The notes under the pieces were generated by a model. That model made no database searches and was not told where the DNA came from. It was given only the letters and a program-made list of their open reading frames with translations. The translations under genes and the position numbers were made by a program. DNA of 64,000 bases. It comes from Tulasnella sp. 424 (taxonomy: Eukaryota > Basidiomycota > Agaricomycetes > Cantharellales > Tulasnellaceae). Positions 11,029 to 23,900 of this stretch are shown piece by piece. Location of the stretch: positions 372,001-436,000 of the forward strand of contig WSUB01000007.1 in the NCBI GenBank assembly GCA_019633425.1. Reading direction: 5' to 3'. Position 1 is the first letter of the stretch. The number at the start of each line of letters is the position of its first letter.

Positions 11029-14000
11029 ATGGGTGAATATATTCAAACTTCGTCGTGACTTGGGAGCAGGTCTTACCATCTATTCGGTGTTCAGACGCGT
11101 ACAACAGCAATGAGGGATACATGCAGGACGTCGAGTATGAAGAAGAATACGAACCACTTCTCTCCCAGGAGGACTGCTGGACAGTAATAACGTCGTTTTT
11201 TGACGAGAAGGGTCTTGTACGGCAGCAACTCGATTCCTTTGACGAATTCGTGCAAAACACGATGCAGGAACTGGTGGACGAGAATGCAGATCTCATCTTG
11301 GACCAAGGGGATCAGCACAGTGGCCACGCTACCGATGGAGTGGTATGAGCGTCCTTACTTTTGTTCGGCCGCAGAGTCTAAAGACTTTTTCATCTTACTC
11401 AGCGACGGTATGAGATCCATTTCGGGCAAATCTACCTGTCGCGGCCCACTATGACCGAGTCGGATGGCACTGTTGTCCCGTTGTTCCCTCAGGAGTGCCG
11501 CCTCCGCAATCTAACGTTAGCTTACCCTCATACGGGTGATCCGGCCTTGTGCTTACCGATTTGTTGGCAGGTATTCCGCCCCTCTGTACGTCGACATGAC
11601 AAAAAGAGTGATGCGGCAAACTGGCGGCACTTATGGGCCCGATGCAGAGTGGGAGGTTGATCCGGATTACGCGCAGGAAGCGGAAGCTAGCAAAGTATGG
11701 ATCGGCAAGGTCAGTTCACTCAATCCTAACTTGACGCGGTCCTGTCGGTCTGACCGCGACACTCAGGTTCCTATTATGTTGCGGTCCAGCTTCTGTATTC
11801 TGCACGGTCTCGAAGAGAAAGACCTTTTCGATTTGAACGAGTGCCCTTACGATCAGGTTGGATACCTCTCTAATTCGAAAGTCTCCTTGCACTAACCGCA
11901 TGTTTAGGGTGGTTATTTTGTAATCAACGGTTCGGAGAAAGTCCTCATCGCTCAAGAAAGGATGGCAGCAAACCACGTATACATCTTCGCAAAAGCCCAG
12001 CCATCACCCGTGTCATTCCTTGCGGAGATTCGGAGTGCGGTCGAGAAGGGCGGGAAGATGATCAGCGTCATGCAAGTCAAAATGTTCCACAAGGGTACAT
12101 CAAAATCAGTGCGTGGTCGTTGCAAATTGCAGCAGTATTTGTAATTGACACCTTGAGCAGGGCGGAGGTTCCATCAAAGGCAGTCTGCCGTACATCAAGG
12201 AGGATGTGCCGATATGGATTGTATTCCGAGCGCTCGGAATCATCTCCGACCGCGACATTCTAGAGCATATCTGCTACGACATGAAGGATACTCAAATGAT
12301 CGAAATGCTCAAGCCATGCATCGACGAAGGATGGATATTCCAGACCCGAGAGGTAAGACTAAATGTCCTTCTGCGTTGACGGTTCGTCCCAATAACCATC
12401 TCTATCTAGTCGGCTATGGACCATATCGGACGGAGAGGAACTACAACTGGTCTTAATAAAGAAAAGCGTCTACGATACGCCCAGGAGATCCTACAGAAAG
12501 AGATGCTTCCCCACATTTCCATGGCAGAGGGCTCCGAAAGCAAGAAAGCCTATTTCCTCGGCTACATGGTCCATCGTCTCCTTCTAGCGGCACTAGAAAG
12601 ACGCGAACTCGACGACCGAGATCATTTTGGGAAGAAGCGCCTGGATCTTGCCGGACCTCTTCTAGCTGGGTTGTTCCGAATGCTATTCCGCAAACTGACG
12701 AAAGACGTCTTCCGACATCTGCAGAAGGTACGTATCCAAAAGATATATTATGAAAGAACTGCCCTGACCACATCATCTGTCAGTGTGTGGAGACACACAA
12801 GGACTTTACACTTTCAGCCGCCGTCAAGAACACTACCATCACTCAAGGCCTAAAGTACTCCCTTGCTACAGGCAACTGGGGAGACCAAAAGAAGTCCATG
12901 AGCTCTAAAGCAGGTGTTTCTCAGGTGCTGAACCGGTACACTTTCGCCTCCACCCTTTCCCATCTCCGGCGCTGCAACACTCCCCTTGGACGAGAAGGAA
13001 AGATCGCTAAGCCACGTCAGCTCCACAACACCCACTGGGGCATGGTCTGCCCGGCTGAAACCCCTGAGGGCCAGGCTTGTGGTTTGGTCAAGAATTTGTC
13101 CCTTATGTCCTGCATTTCAGTTGGTTCCCTCTCTGCACCGATCATCGAATTCTTGGAGGAATGGGGTTTGGAGCCGCTGGAGGAACGCTCTCAGGGACAT
13201 GCTACTAAGGTTTTCGTGAACGGTGTTTGGATGGGTGTTCACCGCGATGCCCACGAGCTGGTGAAAACCCTCCGGAGATTACGAAGAAAGGACGACATCA
13301 GTGCCGAAGTCAGCATCGTCCGGGACATTCGCGAGCGGGAGTTGCGTCTCTACACAGATGCTGGTCGCGTCTGCCGACCGTTGTTTATTGTGGAGGACAA
13401 CCAGCTGTTGATTAAGAAACAACATGTTCGCAAGATTTTGGAGTCGAAGAACGGTGACGGTCCATCATACAAGTGGAGCGACCTCTTGAATGAGGGTGTT
13501 ATCGAGCTCCTGGATGCGGAGGAAGAAGAAACCGTGATGATTTGTATGACGCCGGAGGACTTGGAGAACTCCCTTAGGACGAAAGACGAGTTCCAAGACG
13601 ATCCGGAGTATGACGTCGCCAAACGAGTGAAAGCTGCTCTGAACGCCCATACATGGACGCATTGCGAGATCCACCCAGCCATGATCCTCGGTATCTGCGC
13701 GAGCATTATCCCCTTCCCTGATCACAATCAGGTAATACTTCTTAATTACAGCTGTGGAATGTGACTGACCAATACCGACCAATACCTCGCAGTCCCCCCG
13801 TAATACGTATCAATCCGCCATGGGCAAGCAAGCTATGGGCATCTTCCTCACCAACTTCCAAGTCCGAATGGACACCATGGCCAACATCCTGTACTATCCC
13901 CAGAAACCTCTCGCCACTACCCGATCAATGGAGTACCTCAAATTCCGCGAGCTTCCCGCTGGCCAAAACGCAATCGTTGCAATTCTCTGCTACAGCGGCT

Positions 14001-15444
14001 ACAACCAAGAAGACTCCGTCATTATGAATCAGAGCTCGATCGATCGAGGTCTTTTCCGTAGTATGTACTATCGGAGTTACATGGACGTGGAGAAGAAGTC
14101 CGGGAGCCAGGCGCTGGAGGAGTTCGAAAAGCCATCGCGAGACACAACTCTCAGGATGAAGCACGGTACCTACGACAAGCTAGAAGACGATGGTCTCATT
14201 GCTCCGGGCACTGGCGTTAGCGGAGAAGATATCATCATCGGCAAGACAGCTCCAATACCTCCGGATAGTGAGGAGCTTGGGCAGCGGACCTCCACACACA
14301 CGAAACGTGACGTCTCAACACCATTGAAAAGCACGGAAAATGGCATCATCGATCAGGTGTTACTTACCACGAACGGGGAGGGCCTCAAGTTCGTCAAGAT
14401 CCGGGTTCGGTCAACTCGTATTCCTCAGGTCGGAGACAAATTCGCCTCTCGTCACGGACAGAAGGGTACCGTTGGTATTACGTACCGACAAGAAGATATG
14501 CCCTTTACTTGTGAAGGTGTTACACCGGACATCATCATCAACCCTCACGCCATTCCGTCACGTATGACCATCGGGCACTTGGTCGAGTGTCTCCTTAGCA
14601 AGTTGGCTACCCTCCTCGGGAACGAAGGCGACGCTACGCCCTTCACCGAGCTGACAGTCGAATCTGTGTCCCAGCTTCTGCGAAGCAAGGGTTATCAGTC
14701 GCGTGGCCTTGAGGTCATGTATCACGGGCACACTGGGAAGAAGCTGCAGGCCCAAGTGTATTTAGGGCCCACTTATTACCAGCGCCTCAAGCACATGGTA
14801 GACGACAAGATCCACTCCCGCGCTCGAGGTCCAGTGCAAATCCTCACACGACAGCCTGTCGAGGGTCGTAGTCGTGACGGTGGTCTTCGTTTCGGGGAAA
14901 TGGAGGTCCGTGATTGGGGATATATTACCTCAGCAGCAGCTGACATACCTCCTACCGTATAGCGTGATTGCATGATATCACATGGTATAGCGGCTTTCCT
15001 GAAGGAGCGTTTGTTTGATGCAAGTGACGCTTACCGACTCCACGTGTGCGATATGTACGTCGAGGCTTTGACTAGTGTTTCCGCTCCTCATGTTTGCTCA
15101 ATTAACGCGTTTATAGCTGTGGATTAACGGCTATTGCAAATCTGGTTAGTGGAAACTTCATATGACCTCGTTTCCCGGGGAAATTGTGCTGACGGAATTT
15201 CCCGCGTCCCCCCCCCCCCTTCAGAAAAAGCAAAGCTTCGAATGTCGTGCATGCAAGAACAAGGTCGCTATCTCGCAGATGCATATACCCTACGCTGCGA
15301 AGCTACTCTTACAAGTACGTACCGCGTTATCGGCTCCGTGCACCGTTTTTGATCGAGGCTTCCCAGGAACTGCAAGCGATGAACATTGCCACGCGACTTT
15401 ACTCGACATCGACAGGACGGACCAGAGATGCGGATGCCGAGTGA
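11029..15444 (+). CDS. RPB2: RNA polymerase II second-largest subunit
   Basis: RPB2 forms one half of the active-site cleft of nuclear RNA polymerase II. Landmarks in order: [26 protein letters not shown] near the N-terminus split over one exon; the protrusion and lobe; the fork region with [20 protein letters not shown]; the hybrid-binding core with [18 protein letters not shown]; the conserved [13 protein letters not shown]; and the C-terminal zinc module (CDMC and, two exons on, CRACKNK), ending in DADAE. About 12 introns are present. The first coding exon is only 4 nt (ATGG, 11029-11032), joined over a 62-nt intron to 11095; this gives [20 protein letters not shown], a plausible acidic start for a basidiomycete RPB2. 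Introns in the last 500 bases were placed by matching the zinc-module sequence. Length, about 1220 residues, is normal for the family. Confidence 0.95.
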
Positions 15445-16943
15445 CGAACTTCATTCTGTGTTTATGCTTTTACTCTTCCCTTGCAATTCACTTCGCTTTC
15501 GTAAGTCTCAGGTGCTGTAGCCCTCCTCAGCCCAGATTAGTGCTTCGGCCCCAACACTCTTCTCAAGAAGCGAGACTTTGATATATTCTAGCCAAGGCCC
15601 TCTGTAATCTCAAACCACTCTGGATCGGGAAGACATCAGTCAACTCTAACCGTTGTACACTTGTGCCAAGCTGCCTAGGCTCATCGCGTGGCATCAAACG
15701 GACTTAGATTCCAGCTCAGGTCGATCTAGGTGGCTGTCGCTGATAGCAGTGGGCGTGTCTCTGAACTTGCTCCCCAGAATCCAGGACCTTCCACGGAATT
15801 CTGTCGAGTATGTCGGAAACTGGCGAGCCGAGTCGAGGCTCGTCATCGGTCACAAGATCTTGGGCCCATTGGAGAGTATCGTAAGCATCTTCAAGCTTGC
15901 GGCCGGTGGGATTGAATGCCGCCGTCCCGGCAAGGAAGGACACGACGAGCCCAGTGGAACCCGTCAATCGGGGCGATCCGACGCCACTTCAAAGATGACG
16001 ACTTAACCGATGAGACATACTGGTCGTGGCGCCCTTCGATAACCCACTGCTACACGACTGATCGACTCCTGTGAACTCAGTGGACGAGTCGCTGTTCTGG
16101 ATCGTAGACCAGTTCGTTTCTCCGACCGGTTATCCAACCCATCAGATTCCGTTGGTTCAAGGGTGTTGGGCATTGTTCTTGTATCCGACAAACAGCTTTT
16201 CTCTGCACACCTGAGAACCATCTGGAGCCGGCCCACTGGACTGGTATCGCTGCACAACGTTCAGCGACCCGCACCGGAGGTTCCCAACTGCTCCGCCGTC
16301 ACCCGTCGTGCCCCGTCAGAGGGTGTAAGGTTCCTAGCTGGGTTCTGTTATTGACCGGGCTCGGGAGTAAGGGAATTTCTCTTTGAACGCCTGACGACAG
16401 ATGAAATTCGTTGGGATCATCCATGCATGCACTACACAACCGGTTGGGAAGCAGGTTAACCCGGGGTAACTCCAGTGGGAGGCTTGCCACTTAGACTACG
16501 CCGTTTCCGCTAGAGGCGCGACCCTGTCCGAGTTCCTTCGGCAGGGGAAGTCGTCATAAAGTGATCGACATTAGCTAGGGTGGCAGATATTGCGACTCGG
16601 GAGCGACCGAACGACGAGACGGTTACCGCCCGCAAAGCTAAGACTCTCTCTAATCTCGACGACGAATGAAGGCCGAGTTTTCTGTCTGGCGGCTATATCT
16701 CGCGGTTCGATTTCATTCGAAAGCCCGACTTGGTCGGTGGTAAGAAGTCGATGCCCACTGGGGGCGATTGAATTAGGGACAAGAATGAGAAGCACGCTCT
16801 TCATCGAATTCCCATTCTTAGAATTCAACAGACGGCGAGACACGCTTATTTATAAGTACACAGTCCATGCCTAAAGGGCCGCTTGAACCTGAACGAAGCT
16901 CTGCATATCATATGTACTGTCACTACCCTCACGAACAGGTGTA
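15445..16943. other. 1.5-kb intergenic region without a supported gene
   Basis: It lies between convergent RPB2 and the SURF4 homologue, longer than needed for two 3' ends. Overlapping open frames exist on both strands around 15.65-16.0 kb, but none matches a family I know or shows a convincing chain of splice sites. A decayed gene or an unrecognised multi-exon gene is possible. Confidence 0.35.
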
Positions 16944-18194
16944 TTAATAGATCTTCTTCTTCTCGTCGACGCTAATTCCGCCAGGGCCCATGTTGACGAG
17001 AAGTAACAGACCGCCGACGATAGCTAGAAAGGACGGATAAATGAGTGAACCGGTCGCTTCTCCAAAATATGGACAATGCAAACTCACAGAGCGTCTGGAA
17101 GAAGTCGTACTTCAAGAAGTCACGCTGAGGATGATGGCTGTGAACACTCCACCAGTTGTTGATCACAACGTTGAAGACAGAGAGTAGGATAACCAAGAAG
17201 GCGGCCGACCACTTGGCCTTGAAGCCGACGGCGATCATGCCGCATGCAATGAGCCCCAAGATCGACACGAGTACTCGAGCGAACGACCATTGGCCTTGGA
17301 TGATGAAGCCAACGAAAAGGAAGATGAGGAGGACACGGCCGATAAGTTGGAAGCTGCGAAGTCCGCCACAGAAGCGCCGAATTTAGTAAGATGCGCGTGG
17401 CCTAACCGAAAAAAGAAGCTTTTGACACGTACTACTTCCGCCTGTCGTTTTCGGTCAATGAGGGTAAGCCAGCAAAGTTGCGCTTGCTAGAGGAGATGGC
17501 ATCGCTGAAGACCATGATCAAACCGCCAACGACGGACAAGTTGCGAAGGAAGAAATTGAGGTCGAAGATGAGGCCATAACCGAAACCTTGGATGAGGACG
17601 ACGCCCATAAGAGCACCGACAGCGATTTCCGAGTATCGTCTAGCGATAATGGCTCCGGAGCCGCCAAGCATGGTCTATCCGGTTGGGAATGGGCCGGGGT
17701 CGTCCGTTAGCACGAGACACTTGTAGGACAGCAACGTAATGTCACAAACAGCCGACTTACCACGACGTTAATGAACAGGAAGAGATGGCTAATGCCCCAA
17801 GGGAAGCTTCGATGCCTGACAGATAGCAACCAAGAGGTGATCAGTTTCCATTCGCCTGACGGACAACCTCGGGCCATTAAGCCACTCACTTCTGGAGGTA
17901 CCACAACTGGTCTCCCCACTGAGAAACAATTCTGAGAGCATCTTCCAAGAAGGTGACGACAATCAAGAATCGTCCAAGAGCGGGTAGATAGGGTCTCAAT
18001 GGTTGAGAAAGAATGTCGATTTGGTCCTCTGCCCAAGATGCCCAAACGCGGACTTTTTCCAATGGAGACTCGCTTGAAGCGTCAAACGAGCCGGGACTCT
18101 GCGCACCGCCCATGTGTGAAGGAGCGGCAGAGGGGTATGGTTGAGGACTGTAAGACTGAGGTGCTGGTCGGTTGATGTTAATCCTGCTCGTCAT
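16944..18194 (-). CDS. ERV29: SURF4/Erv29 family ER-Golgi cargo receptor
   Basis: Erv29/SURF4 proteins are multi-spanning membrane receptors that load soluble secretory cargo into COPII vesicles and cycle between ER and Golgi. Five exons (17890-18194, 17761-17815, 17433-17674, 17088-17353, 16944-17023) join with consistent phases to about 315 residues. The N-terminal 50 residues are Pro/Ser-rich and cytosolic; then come LEKVRVWASWAEDQIDILSQ, typical of the family, and several hydrophobic helices (GALMGVVLIQGFGYGLIFDL, FLVILLSVFNVVINNWW and others). The C-terminus is VDEKKKIY, a dilysine K(X)KXX retrieval signal that returns the receptor to the ER. The stop at 16946-16944 follows it directly. 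The family call is firm; the yeast symbol is by analogy. Confidence 0.9.
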
Positions 18195-19173
18195 TTTGAG
18201 ATATTCTGGTGTGCAAGGTCGATTGCAAGTCGGACTGGAGTTGGGATGAGAAGGAAAGAGAAGGCGTAATGAAGAGATGAATCAAGTAGAAGAAAGTGTA
18301 CGAAGGGAGGGGAAGAGAGACTACAAGGAAATTGATGTCCTCTGCTGAGTGTAAGTTTTTGAAGGGTGGTGGCAGGACGATGCTCAAAGTGCTGGCGACC
18401 GAGTGGAAGGACACGTCGGCGCTTCCACGATCGTATCACCGCATTGCCCGTCACACCCTGCATGCCGTTGTCACGCCCGTCACCATGGTCACTCAAAAGT
18501 TATTTGGCGTACTTTGCTTCTTTAATAGTCAAAAGAGAGGAAAACAGAACTGCGAAAGAGGTAAAAAGATGTACGTAGGGATACAAATTGTAAACCAAAC
18601 GAAGAGGAAAAAAAGAAAAGAAAAAGAAAGAGATATTGGCAGGTTGACAGAAGAGAACACGAACAAAAAAGCCAAGGTGAAAAATGCGATGAAAGAGATC
18701 GAGCTGTGAAGCAGTGCCCCCAAGCGCCTGCAACTCAAGGCGAAAGGTCATGGGCCCGCAAGGGGGAGGTTGAAACGAGGCGGAAGCGAGCTATGTACAG
18801 ATGATGAGAGAGAGAGATCGTCAAATAGATACTGAAGTGCAGGTCGAAGTCGGTGTCCGAAAGTTTGAAGGTGGCTCTGCCCGAGGAATTCGAAAAAGCT
18901 GAAAAGTGGCGGTGGGGCCTCGCGGGACGGGGATTTTAACCGAGGCAATCGAAAACTGTCCCCGTCTAATGGGTGGGATGTTCTAAAGAGATGAAGGGAG
19001 AAGAGCCGAAAGCGAAAAAAAACGGGGGCACGATTGAGGGAGGCGAGAAAAATCTTCACAATAAATATACAAGGAGAGTGTCCTTCTTGAGATGGGGTTT
19101 TTCGTCGCAAGTTGAAAAAATGTCGTAAGTCGAAGTCGTAGTATTTGGATGGGGAACAACAAGTCCGTCAGGT
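18195..19173. other. Intergenic, purine-rich
   Basis: This is the promoter of the SURF4 homologue and the 3' flank of the WOPR gene, both on the minus strand. The + strand has long A/G-rich tracts (18535-18680 and 18995-19080). No coding feature is supported. Confidence 0.5.
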
Positions 19174-22100
19174 TTACTTTTTCCCGAATCCCTTGGTCAA
19201 GGCCCACAGCGTCCTCTCGTCCTCAGCTGTCCTTGCTTGGAACGAAGCAGAGATATCCAACGGCGGTAAAGCCCTATTCTCCACAATCGTCGTCAAGCCG
19301 CTCGGCGCACTCGGTCCAGCTGACGCATCGTGCATCTGCACGTCTTGCGCGCCGCCAAAGTCGCTGCGGACGGACTCGGCGGGCGAGTGAGGAAGATCGT
19401 CGTAGGGCTTCGCCGCAGGAGGGTACTGAGGAACTTGCGTGTCGTACGTCGCCGCCGCCGCGTAACGAGTTGGGGGTGGAGGGAGGTTGTAATGCGAGGA
19501 AGCGGATACGAGACTGGGTAATGAGGAGATGCGTTGTCGTGGTGAGGACGACATGACTAGCGGCGACGACGTTCGTGGCGGAGGGGGATAAGATGGAGCC
19601 GGAGAGTACTGAGGCTGGTGGTACGGATGATACTGAGGCTGAGACGATGGGGGTGGGGGGTAGGATCCGGGATGGGGAGGATAAGCAACGCTACCGGGAG
19701 GATACTGAGACGGCTGCTGAGAGGGCGGGTAAAGCTGAGGATGATAGGCTCCGGCCGTAGGTCCACCATAACCAGGGATCGGAGGAGTATGATGACCAAC
19801 GCCCAACGACGACGCCGGTGGCAATAGCGGAGACGAGGTCCCATTCGCCGTCGGCCATGACAAATGCGGATGATGGCCCCTCGCAGAAGTCGTCGGCGAT
19901 ATGTCCCCATGTCTCGGATGATGCAAGGGCGAACTAGCCACCGACGACCCGCCCGAGCTCGACCCTCCGCCCGGAGCTTGGTGATGCCGTACAACGGGCG
20001 GAGGGTACCGACTCGGTTCCAGCGTGGCGGCTCCTACACCCATCAGCTGAGTGTGAGTGTGATGGTGGTGATGCGGGTCCCCATATGCGATGTACTCTCC
20101 AGTAGGCGAAACGCTCGCATACATCGAAGTCGTCGTAGTACCCGTCGCAGGTCCAGGTCCACCAGGCGCCATGGGCAACTGATTGTCAGAGCCGCTAGGC
20201 CCAGGTCTCTTGCCAATTCTAGCCGCTTTGAATCGATTCGGAGGAACTTGCAAGCCGGCTAATAGCGGGATTTGAGTTATATCCTTCAATTGTCCGGATT
20301 GAACGGCGTGGGGCGTGTAATACGCAGCTGTTGTAAAAATGGGGATTAGGATGCCGGTTGGGGAGGGAGAAAAACCAGAAAAAAGAGGTCAGCCATCAGA
20401 ATTGCCAGGAAAGGGAGAAAGAATGAAAGTAAAAAACAAAAGAAGAAGTGTCGTGTTCAAATTCGGCTAAACCCGCCACGCGTTCGACCGATGGGAACGC
20501 AAGGCGAGAATAAAGTAGCGAGCCAACCAAAAACCAAAAACGATCGAGCCACGTTCGGTGCAGAAGCTCGATATATCGCCGTTTAGCCAAGAAAACGCCT
20601 CTCCCGCTTTCCCATGCGATACACGTATAACCTTCTGTCGCTGCTTTCGGCCTTGCGAATGCTCAATCTCCAGGGAGAAAGAAGCAAGGGACCGGGAGCA
20701 GAACGGCGGATGGGAAAGAATACCAAACAGGAACCGAGAGGCGAGGGAAATAAACAAAAGGAATTCGAAGGGGAAGGAAGTGAAGGAAGGGGAAGCGAAA
20801 TATAAAAAATTTTAAATTTTTAAAAAAGAAAAGAAATAGTCAAACTCACTCAGATGCCATTTCCTCATTGGCCGACTTTCAGAATCATTTGGTAATTTGG
20901 TGTACACGCTGTACGTCTGCTTGACGAGTTTGTTATCTTCCACTGATCCGGCGTTTGAAATTGTTGGCGGCGGTGGAGCTTGTTGGAGTGGTGGGGGTTT
21001 CGAGGATGAGGCGATAGGCGACGAGGACATCAGGACATCAGATGATTCTTTCCTGACTACTGGCTGGGACCTGCGTCTGGGGCTTAGAGCGTCAGCAATT
21101 AGGTTCGTCCCATTCCAATGGAATGGTTGAAAGGGGAAAGGAGGGGGGGACAGCGGTTAGAAACCCATTCGACAAAAAGGAGGATTTTTGTGATTGGGGA
21201 GGGGGGAAAATAGTAGAGGGCGGCGCGCTCTCACCTTCTACCGTATTTCAGTCGCTTGCCATCACCGTCTTCCGGTGACTTTTGGATGTAGAATAGGAAG
21301 TCCTGTTTTGGACGAACGAACAGAAGAGACGAGGGGTTTAGCGCTCCCGTGTCCCTCGATCTTCCATGAGACACATCCCCGAACCACTCACGTCTCTCGT
21401 TCGACTTGGGCCCCATTGGAGACCGTCTGTCCATCTGCATTCGTTGGTTTAGGAGAGATAGAGTGTGTATCCCCAAAAATAAAATAACAATGGACCAAGA
21501 GGACCGATTTAGGTTAGCTTTCAACCGGGGACAAAGCGCACTAGAACGAGATCACGGACCTTTCCATTCCCATTCCGACAGCTTCCTCATCTGCACTCCT
21601 AAAGAACACGAATAGAAAACGTGGGGGCCAAGAGTCAGCAAAACTGAGCGCGCCATTTCGTCAGAGAAAAACGCGCGCGTGCGCGAGCTATAGATGCCGA
21701 GGTGATTGTCGATCGAAGAACGAAGACGACTTCGTGTGGGGGAGGCTTGGGAATGGGGGAGAGAGGGAGAGAGGGGACGGACGAGAGGGTGAAGGAAAGG
21801 CAAAAGTGTAAGATCAGGAAATGAAGATCGGTTTGGGAAGAGGGGGGTGTGCGTGCATGCGTGTCATGAAAAGGTAAAAAATTGGGCGAGAAGAAAAAAA
21901 AGGCTAATGGAAAGAGAGAGGAAGAGCCTAGCCTAGAATTTCGTTGTTGGTGTGTGGGGCGAGGCTGATTCTCAAAAGAGAATCCGGGCACCAATTCTCG
22001 TGAAGGTGTGGAGAGGCGGCAAAGCAAGGGCTTGCGCGTAAGAGAGAAGGGGAAGAGTGTTTTTCGAAAGTAGATTGGAGGGAGATAGACTTGCCGTTCC

Positions 22101-22570
22101 TCCCATATGTAGCAGTTTCCAGGCCTGACCTGGGCTCTCTCATCGGGATCCAGACGTCGTTTAATCATGGGGAGTTGCCCCTGGAATCGATCCCCCCCAA
22201 AGTGTTTATAATGTTAATGGATGCGTGGCGAGTTCGTGGCCGCGTTCGATGAGGGATTCGCGTAATGCGGGGAGGGGCGAGGGAAGAGAGGAATGATCGA
22301 AACGAAATGGTCAGCCCATCGGTGAATAAAGCGTGTCTGATGAATATACTGACCTGGGCGACGGCGAAGAAGATAACGTGGGCATCGTTGGTGTTTCTGT
22401 ATACACGGGAGAGAGAGTAGTGCGGTGTGTGTGGATTTGGGGGGTGGGTGAGAAAACAACAACAACGAGATTGCAATCTGGACTGAGCGAGAGAGAGGGC
22501 GGGAGGGACGTGAAAGAGAGACGGACCGTATTCTAATATCAGTTATTGTGGGCTTTTGTTGTTGGTCCAT
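19174..22570 (-). CDS. WOPR-domain transcription factor (Gti1/Pac2, Wor1/Ryp1 family)
   Basis: WOPR proteins are fungal DNA-binding master regulators of morphology and development. Eight exons (22527-22570, 22354-22396, 22095-22180, 21560-21598, 21392-21434, 21235-21302, 20850-21082, 19174-20327) give 569 residues with all phases matching. The first WOPR half reads MDQQQKPTITDIRIRNTNDA, then PMIKRRLDPDERAQVRPGN, CYIWEER, and after the 39-nt exon GMGMERWTDGLQWGPSRTRD. The second half reads KLVKQTYSVYTKLPNDSES then RKWHLTAYYTPHAVQSGQLK. The last 370 residues are low-complexity: His, Pro, Tyr, Ser and Gly rich, including a run of histidines. The third intron uses a GC donor (GCAAGT), the first and fourth a GTCCGT donor. 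Introns of 496 and 522 nt are long for this genome, and 1.3 kb of non-coding sequence lies upstream. The family call is strong. Confidence 0.88.
21560..21598 (-). other. 39-nt internal exon of the WOPR gene
   Basis: Flanked by TTTAG and a GTCCGT donor, this segment adds SADEEAVGMGME between WEER and RWTDG, exactly where family members carry a short GxGxER-like link. It sits alone within about 650 bases of low-complexity intron and is easy to miss. Confidence 0.8.
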
Positions 22571-23900
22571 GGCTTATAAGCGACGAGCTCTCCTGATGGG
22601 TCTTGTGCCAGTTGAAGATGATGGTGGTGGTGGTGGCTGGCTGGCTGGCTGGCTGGTGGTGTTGCCTGGAGGGGTGAGGAGTAGCGAAGGGGGGGAGGGA
22701 GAGGTAAGTGAGGGTCGGGGAAATTGGGAATGAGATCTGGGGGGTATATAAGCGTGTTGGGTTGGAAAGAGAGGAAAGAAGACCGAAGGGGTCGGGAATC
22801 TTGAGTGGCTAAATGGACCTTGGAGAGAGGCTCCTGGGGATGGGTGGGGGTGAGGGGGGGAAGAACGCAGGCCGCCCGCTTTCTCTCTCTCTCTCCTTCG
22901 CTCTGCTCTCTGAGATTCTGGGTCCCTTTGGAATCATTGCACTGGACTCTCTCCTCCCTTCCTTCCTTAACTCGACCCTAACCTGGGATCCGGACTAAAC
23001 CGTATTCAGCCGCTGTGGGAACGTACTCAGTTTGAGGATTTGCCTTTCCGATCTCCGCGTCACAACCAACCTTTTTTTATTCATTTTTTTATTTGATTAT
23101 TTTTTTTGTATGTAATTAATCGTAAATTGCCCCGTCCCTACACTTATCTCTCTTTTCCCTCCCCCCCGATCATCTTACGGTCACTCGGTCTCTTTTCGTC
23201 TGTTCATCGCGTTGCCGTTGCGCAGTACTTGTATCTATGAACGGGAACCGTTTAGGCGTTAAGGGTTAACGTGTAACTTCTTCAGACGAGGGTTGCAGTA
23301 TATTGCGTTCAATAGAATAATAATCATTGCCAATAATCGTCTCTCTCTAGCTAATGACCTCACCAACTTTTAGTCTAGTCTCTGTGAGATCTATTGTTTA
23401 CCCTTTCCAGGAACTCGCGACTGATCACCCAATCCGAACGACCAGCGCCTTCACCTGCCGCGCCCGATTCCTCCGTTGAGACATCACAGACCACCAGATC
23501 CCATCCTCCACACAGCCCAATAATGACGTCGCTCAATCGGCCACCCCACTGCACGCCCGAGCATTAATCACCCCTCGGTCCTACCTCCGCCATCTCACCG
23601 GCGGTCCATCTTCCAGCGTCGGCTCGGCACAGAAAGAGGTACGGGGAGGCGGCGGCGGCTGGCCACCAAACAGGAAAACACATGCCGAATACTTGTATGC
23701 AATTCAAACGGGGAAAAACAAAAAGCTTGACGGCGAATTTGTGAGAAACGCGAGTTGCCTCGATGGGCTGCCTTTTTTGCCGACATGCCACGGTGCCTCT
23801 CCCACCCAGGTTCCCTCGCCGTTCCAACGGGATTCACCGACGTTCAAAATACATATATATATATAAAAGCCGGGTCGCTTCAAGTTCCGATAGGACTGTA
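22571..23900. other. 1.3-kb region upstream of the WOPR gene
   Basis: No gene is supported. It contains short tandem repeats of GGT then GGCT around 22620-22665, a TCTC tract near 22880, G-rich segments (22680-22865), and an alternating TA tract at about 23852-23866. It includes the WOPR promoter and the 3' flank of the next minus-strand gene. Master regulators of this family often have long, complex upstream regions; that this is one is inference. Confidence 0.45.
22617..22665. repeat. Microsatellite: GGT repeats followed by GGCT repeats
   Basis: Bases in this span are consecutive GGT units followed by four to five GGCT units on the + strand. It lies directly upstream of the WOPR start codon, on the promoter side. 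Confidence 0.75.

Noticed and set aside
21635..22168. 177-residue minus-strand open frame upstream of the WTDG exon of the WOPR gene
   Set aside because: Apart from its first 28 codons (exon 3 of the WOPR gene) it reads through pyrimidine-rich intron; the spliced model with the 39-nt exon fits the family better.
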